A program made the position numbers and the translations under genes. Source: JAZNLR01 sp045579195 (GTDB lineage: Bacteria > Bacillota > Clostridia > Christensenellales > CAMQZB01). Taken from it: a stretch of 44,440 nucleotides of DNA. The notes under the pieces were generated by a model. It saw only the letters and a program-made list of their open reading frames with translations, searched no databases and was not told where the DNA came from. Shown in pieces: positions 42,253 to 44,440 of the stretch (the first letter of the stretch is position 1; each line of letters opens with the position of its first letter). Location of the stretch: the NCBI GenBank assembly GCA_045579195.1, contig JAZNLR010000018.1, forward strand, positions 1 through 44,440, given 5' to 3'.

Positions 42253-43662
42253 ATGGAGAAGAATCAACAAATCCAAGTGACGATTGAGGCGCTCTCCAGC
42301 AAGGGAGAGGGAATCGCAACGGTCGACGGAATGAAGGTTTTCGTTCCGTTCGCTTTGGTTGGAGAAAAGGTTACTGCAAAGGTTATTTTTGTGCGCAAGA
42401 CGTACGCGATCGCAAAGTTGATCGAGGTGCACACGCCCGCTGAGGACCGTGTGCGCCCGTTTTGCCCTGTCTTTCAGAAGTGCGGTGGGTGTCAATTGCA
42501 ACACATAAAGTACCCCATGCAACTTCGCATCAAAACGAAAAACGTGAGTGACTGTCTGAAGAAGATCGCCAAGCTGGACGTGAACGTTCCGCTCTGCGTC
42601 AAATGCGACAGCACCAAAGAATATCGCAACAAAATGCAGCTCCCTGTCGCGCAAAACGGCAAGGAGCTGCTTGTCGGTTTTTTTGCACCGAATTCGCACC
42701 GCATCGTTCCCACAAAGGAGTGTAAACTGCACGGAGATTGGTGCGAAAAGGTGATCGACGCCATCACGGCATACGCAAAGATCGAGAACGTTTCGGGATA
42801 TGACGAGATGACGGGAACGGGGCTTTTGCGCCACGTTGTCGTTCGCTCGGTCAATCAGAAACTCCTCATCACGCTCGTCATCAACGGGCAAGAGCTTCCG
42901 CGCAGCGAAACCCTGATCTCCTTGCTCGAAAAGCGCATCGGGGAGTTCGGGCTTTACATCAACGTCAACCGCACGCAGAGCAACGTCATTTTGGGTGATT
43001 ATTTCTTCCATTGTCACGGGCTCACCGAGCTTACCATCACGGGCAAGGGCTTGACGTACCGCGTGGGGCCAAAGTCCTTTGTTCAGGTGAACGACCAGAT
43101 CGCCGCCAAGATATATGACCGCGCCGTTTTGGAGGCGGACTTGACGGAGGAGGACGTCGTCATCAATGCGTATAGCGGGGCAGGGCTTTTGACCGCCCAG
43201 TTTGCGCGCGCTTGCAAGATGGCGTACGGCGTGGAGATCATCGACGAAGCAACGAAAAGCGCCAATGCGCTCGCGCGTGAAAACGGCCTCGAAAACAAGA
43301 TGTGCAACATCACGGGAGACTGTGCAAAGGAAGTTGCGCGCATCTTAAAGGAAACGAAAGAAACCGCAGGAAGGCGCGTTCTCGTTCTCGATCCGCCGAG
43401 AAAGGGCTGCGACCTCGCCGTCCTTTCCGCCGCAAGAGAGGAACTTCCCGAGCGCATCATCTATATCTCTTGCAACCCCGCGACCCTCGCACGCGACGTC
43501 GGCATTCTGATGGGCACCCTTGCGTACGACGAAAACGGCGAACTTCTTCCCGTTCCCGAGCCGACCTTGCTTTACGAGCTCTCCTTTGTTCAGCCCTACG
43601 ATATGTTCCCGCAGACGGCGCACGTGGAAAGTTTAGTTTGTCTGCAAAGGCAGACAAACTAA
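42253..43662 (+). CDS. 23S rRNA (uracil-C5)-methyltransferase, RlmD/RlmCD family
   Basis: 469 residues. TRAM domain (about 1-58, GEGIATVDGMKVFVPFALVG), iron-sulfur Cys cluster FCPVFQKCGGCQLQH plus a later Cys, SAM-binding domain VINAYSGAGLLTAQFARACK, Asp in LVLDPPRKGCDLAV and catalytic Cys in IYISCNPATLARDVGILMG. It methylates uracil in 23S rRNA using SAM. ATG at 42253 is preferred over an upstream GTG because AAGGGA lies just before it. The last codons (from VESL on) lie inside a 14-bp hairpin that begins the palindromic array, so the C-terminal residues SLVCLQRQTN may derive from that element. Confidence 0.9.
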   Translation: MEKNQQIQVTIEALSSKGEGIATVDGMKVFVPFALVGEKVTAKVIFVRKTYAIAKLIEVHTPAEDRVRPFCPVFQKCGGCQLQHIKYPMQLRIKTKNVSDCLKKIAKLDVNVPLCVKCDSTKEYRNKMQLPVAQNGKELLVGFFAPNSHRIVPTKECKLHGDWCEKVIDAITAYAKIENVSGYDEMTGTGLLRHVVVRSVNQKLLITLVINGQELPRSETLISLLEKRIGEFGLYINVNRTQSNVILGDYFFHCHGLTELTITGKGLTYRVGPKSFVQVNDQIAAKIYDRAVLEADLTEEDVVINAYSGAGLLTAQFARACKMAYGVEIIDEATKSANALARENGLENKMCNITGDCAKEVARILKETKETAGRRVLVLDPPRKGCDLAVLSAAREELPERIIYISCNPATLARDVGILMGTLAYDENGELLPVPEPTLLYELSFVQPYDMFPQTAHVESLVCLQRQTN

Positions 43663-43663
43663 A
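43632..43663. repeat. First hairpin of the palindromic array, overlapping the methyltransferase 3' end
   Basis: Perfect 14-bp inverted repeat TTTAGTTTGTCTGC/GCAGACAAACTAAA with loop AAAG. It spans the last 10 codons and the stop codon of the methyltransferase gene. No U-tract follows, so it is not a standard terminator. Confidence 0.85.
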
Positions 43664-43916
43664 GCGATATAAATCCCTTGCAGGATTTGCGATATACGCT
43701 ACATTTCATTCGCGTGCGATATGCCTGCGGCGCGATATGTGCCTTCGGCACGTGAGCGCACTGCGTGCGCAAGGTCGCGGGGATTTATATTCGCGTACTT
43801 TCCACCATGTTCGCCAAAGGCGAACATATCGCTGTTTCGCAATGTGAAACAATATCGCGCTTGCGAGAGCAAGCATATCGCGCACCAAAGGTGCATATCG
43901 CGTGAGCGAAGCGAAC
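43632..43916. repeat. Mosaic array of short hairpins joined by GCGATAT / ATATCGC
   Basis: About ten short perfect inverted repeats with 3-7-nt loops: e.g. GTGCC/GGCAC (43739-43751), GCGCAC/GTGCGC (43756-43770), ATGTTCGCC/GGCGAACAT (43807-43827), GCTTGC/GCAAGC (43859-43874), GCACC/GGTGC (43882-43894). Spacers are GCGATAT at 43664, 43689, 43716 and 43732 on the left and its inverse ATATCGC at 43826, 43852, 43875 and 43895 on the right, four each. GCGATATAAATCCC (43664) is mirrored by GGGGATTTATATTCGC (43779). The arms differ from hairpin to hairpin, so it is not a simple tandem repeat or CRISPR. No protein is encoded. Confidence 0.85.
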
Positions 43917-43931
43917 TAAAAGGAGATTGAA

Positions 43932-44378
43932 ATGAAAAACAAATCTGTTTCTATTCCAATGGCGATGGTAACCAAAAAGTTTTATTGCCACAAATGCGGA
44001 GAACGGTTAAGCAAACATCCCAAAACAAGAACGGTAAAACCGGGGGATCCAGATTATAGAAAACATAATAGAATCAACCACAGAACTCATATGATTGGCG
44101 ATGTTGAAGTCACGGAATATGATTTTCAGTGTCCTGCTTGCGGAAATGTTGTCGAATATGATGAGCAATGTGTTATTGGAAAAATTCAAAAGCAGCTTCG
44201 TAAAAATATACTATCCGATGAAGAAGTTCTCAACAATAGAGGAAAAGTAGAAGATTCGATGAATAGAAACGCAAAAATTTTCAAAGTGATTTTGTCTTTG
44301 CTTGCATTAGCGGTAATTGGGTTGATCCTTTATAGCACAATCAAATCGGGGGATTTTTCATTTACATTTAACTTCTAA
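43932..44378 (+). CDS. Zinc-ribbon protein with C-terminal membrane helix, unknown function
   Basis: 148 residues. Two CxxC pairs (FYCHKCGERLSKHP near 18-31 and FQCPACGNVVEYDE near 65-78) make a probable zinc ribbon split by a His/Arg-rich insert (KHNRINHRTHMIGD). A single membrane helix lies at about 118-138 (VILSLLALAVIGLILYSTIK), then a short Phe-rich tail. Not recognised as a named family. AT-rich and with codon choice unlike the neighbouring methyltransferase, consistent with a recent arrival or with low expression. AAAGGAG precedes the ATG, and the hairpin array directly precedes that. Confidence 0.75.
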   Translation: MKNKSVSIPMAMVTKKFYCHKCGERLSKHPKTRTVKPGDPDYRKHNRINHRTHMIGDVEVTEYDFQCPACGNVVEYDEQCVIGKIQKQLRKNILSDEEVLNNRGKVEDSMNRNAKIFKVILSLLALAVIGLILYSTIKSGDFSFTFNF

Positions 44379-44433
44379 AAATATACCTTTTGGCTTTACA
44401 ACCGCCGTTTTTGGCATAAAAATATACCTTTTG
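44376..44433. repeat. 17-bp direct repeat, two copies at the window edge
   Basis: TAAAAATATACCTTTTG occurs at 44376-44392 and again at 44417-44433, a 41-bp period with a 24-bp spacer that is not repeated within view. The first copy begins at the stop codon of the zinc-ribbon gene. Whether more copies follow is outside the window. Confidence 0.7.
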
Positions 44434-44440
44434 CTCTCTT

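Noticed and set aside
43833..43851. A fourth parS-like site (TGTTTC ... GAAACA)
   Set aside because: The centre is GCAATGT instead of ACGT, so it is one of the array hairpins and not a ParB site.
43664..43901. CRISPR array
   Set aside because: The constant unit is only 7 bp and flips orientation midway; the intervening segments are themselves palindromes, and there are no cas genes.
44376..44433. CRISPR repeats at the right edge
   Set aside because: Only two copies of 17 bp with one 24-bp spacer are visible, and there are no cas genes; kept as a plain direct repeat.

Overview
This is a bacterial chromosome segment centred on a probable replication origin. The gene set points to an uncultured, spore-forming-lineage member of the Bacillota (class Clostridia): rpmH-rnpA-yidD-yidC-jag, parA-parB with three perfect Bacillus-type parS sites, dnaD plus a dnaI-like helicase loader, whiA, a DnaE-type polymerase, the sporulation gene yyaC, RBSs close to AGGAGG and promoters close to TTGACA-N17-TATAAT. 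A Christensenellales-like placement is only an impression. No rRNA or tRNA gene was seen.

Layout. 1-16.4 kb runs mostly on the minus strand: a truncated oligopeptide-binding lipoprotein, the rpsF-ssb-rpsR operon, phosphoglucomutase, DegV, signal peptidase I with a DUF951 protein, a hydrolase-fold protein lacking its nucleophile, an inserted plus-strand dnaD-dnaC pair, a divergent Prs, and then jag, yidC, yidD, rnpA, rpmH, parB and parA. 16.4-17.8 kb is the origin zone: three parS sites between divergent parA and rsmG, then a cluster of DnaA boxes and AT-rich DNA directly upstream of dnaN. dnaA itself is absent. 17.8-44.4 kb runs mostly on the plus strand: dnaN, a Cys/His-rich lipoprotein behind a structured leader, an acyltransferase, yyaC, ftsH, a DUF3810 peptidase, an HI0933-like flavoprotein, DAHP synthase behind a Tyr/Phe-rich leader peptide and terminator, a URO-D-like protein, murB-PHP-whiA-dnaE, pfkA and an rRNA methyltransferase. 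CvpA, a second phosphofructokinase of another class, an esterase and a 48-residue conserved protein lie on the minus strand. Gene orientation switches at about 16.5-17.5 kb, as expected for two forks leaving that point.

The right end holds a 270-base array of short hairpins joined by GCGATAT on its left side and ATATCGC on its right side, then an AT-rich zinc-ribbon membrane protein gene and two copies of a 17-base direct repeat at the window edge.

The most interesting signals are: the Tyr/Phe leader peptide with attenuator before DAHP synthase, the mirror-symmetric hairpin array, the terminator/antiterminator-like leader before the lipoprotein at 19310, two promoters whose predicted +1 falls on the start codon (rsmG and the DUF3810 gene), and the origin without dnaA.
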